NCBI GenBank assembly: GCA_027600665.1
Contig: JADGJL010000537.1
Span: 1 to 18,726, forward strand
DNA: 18,726 nt
Source: Irineochytrium annulatum
Lineage: Eukaryota > Chytridiomycota > Chytridiomycetes > Chytridiales > Chytridiaceae
Direction: 5' to 3'
A program made the translations under genes and the position numbers. The notes beneath the pieces are model-generated. The model saw only the letters and a list, made by a program, of their open reading frames with translations, was not told the DNA's origin and ran no database searches. Positions 18,402 through 18,726 of this stretch are shown here, one piece after another (the first letter of the stretch is position 1; each line of letters opens with the position of its first letter).

Positions 18402-18726
18402 ATGCAGGCCCCGGGCCAGAGCCAGCCGCAGCCGACATCGCAGCACATGCTACAGATGATGGCCCAGAACCCGCAGCTGATGCAGCAGATGCTCCAGGCG
18501 CAGCAGGCTCAACAAAACGGTGCCGGTGGGGCCGGGGCAGCGGGTGGAGCGACCGGCTTCACACCCGCGCAGCAGCAGCAGATGCTCCTCCTCCGCGCGC
18601 AGGCGCAGGCCCAGGCCGCGCAGGCCGCGCATCACCAGCAGATGATGGCGAACGGTGGTGGAACTGGGACGAACGGGAACGGGAACGGGAACGGGGGGGT
18701 CGGTGGAGGTGGGCAGGGACCAGGCG
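18402..18726 (+). CDS. Gln/Met-rich low-complexity protein, N-terminal part (3' partial)
   Basis: ATG at 18402-18404 (CAACC-ATG-C context) is the first in-frame ATG after the stop at 18309-18311, and the frame stays open to the right edge (108 codons). The start is rich in Gln, Met and Ala (HMLQMMAQNPQLMQQMLQAQ), then a Gly/Ala linker, a second Gln block (PAQQQQMLLLRAQAQAQAAQ), and an Asn-Gly run ending in poly-Gly. Such N-termini are common in fungal transcription and chromatin proteins (for example Mediator or SWI/SNF subunits). The NPQLMQQML stretch also recalls STI1-type repeats of ubiquilins. There is no domain to decide between them. Codon use is strongly GC-biased, as in neighbouring genes. 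Confidence 0.7.
   Translation, partial: MQAPGQSQPQPTSQHMLQMMAQNPQLMQQMLQAQQAQQNGAGGAGAAGGATGFTPAQQQQMLLLRAQAQAQAAQAAHHQQMMANGGGTGTNGNGNGNGGVGGGGQGPG
18672..18695 (+). repeat. (AACGGG)4 hexanucleotide repeat in coding sequence
   Basis: Four perfect AACGGG units, in frame, encode Asn-Gly four times at about residue 91 of the Gln-rich protein and are followed by a run of G's. The hexamer unit preserves frame on expansion or contraction, so length variation between strains would be tolerated. Confidence 0.85.

Overview
The window looks like nuclear DNA of a fungus, possibly an early-diverging or zoosporic (chytrid-like) lineage; that placement is an inference. The evidence is standard-code genes split by short GT-AG introns (mostly 47-79 nt), GC-rich coding regions separated by more AT-rich spacers, an ABCB-type full transporter, and low-complexity Gly/Pro- and Gln-rich proteins. 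I saw no rRNA, tRNA, CRISPR array, insertion sequence or intact transposon. All exon-intron models were worked out by hand from splice signals, phase continuity and protein-family continuity.

Layout, left to right. (1) 2-1159, plus strand: the C-terminal part of a leucine-rich-repeat protein that enters from the left edge. (2) 1160-2837: a long spacer between convergent genes. (3) 2838-5216 and 5644-8108, minus strand: a tandem pair of five-exon APC-superfamily permeases (724 and 750 aa). They resemble the ethanolamine/amino-acid permease group and carry an unusual 250-275-residue soluble N-terminal extension. (4) 8530-13322, minus strand: an eight-exon, 1293-aa full-length ABCB/MDR-type ABC exporter with both nucleotide-binding domains intact. 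(5) 13323-14251: a divergent intergenic region. (6) 14252-15935, plus strand: a two-exon protein with a Pro/Gly-rich segment, one transmembrane helix and a C-terminal SAM domain completed by the second exon. (7) 16629-17599, plus strand: a two-exon 302-aa multi-spanning membrane protein with a weak cation-diffusion-facilitator (CDF)-like pattern but without the usual metal ligands. (8) 18402 to the right edge, plus strand: the N-terminus of a Gln/Met-rich protein.

The exporter and the two permeases are transcribed in the same direction, one after another, so membrane transport is the theme of the left two thirds. Nothing in the sequence shows that they share substrates or regulation. The most informative structure is the permease duplication. 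All introns sit at the same positions and phases, and the last four exons have identical lengths. A tract of about 337 bp at the 3' end is about 98% identical between copies, while exon 2 is only about 81% identical, which suggests gene conversion. The N-terminal extension shared by both permeases is the best candidate here for an undescribed protein architecture.
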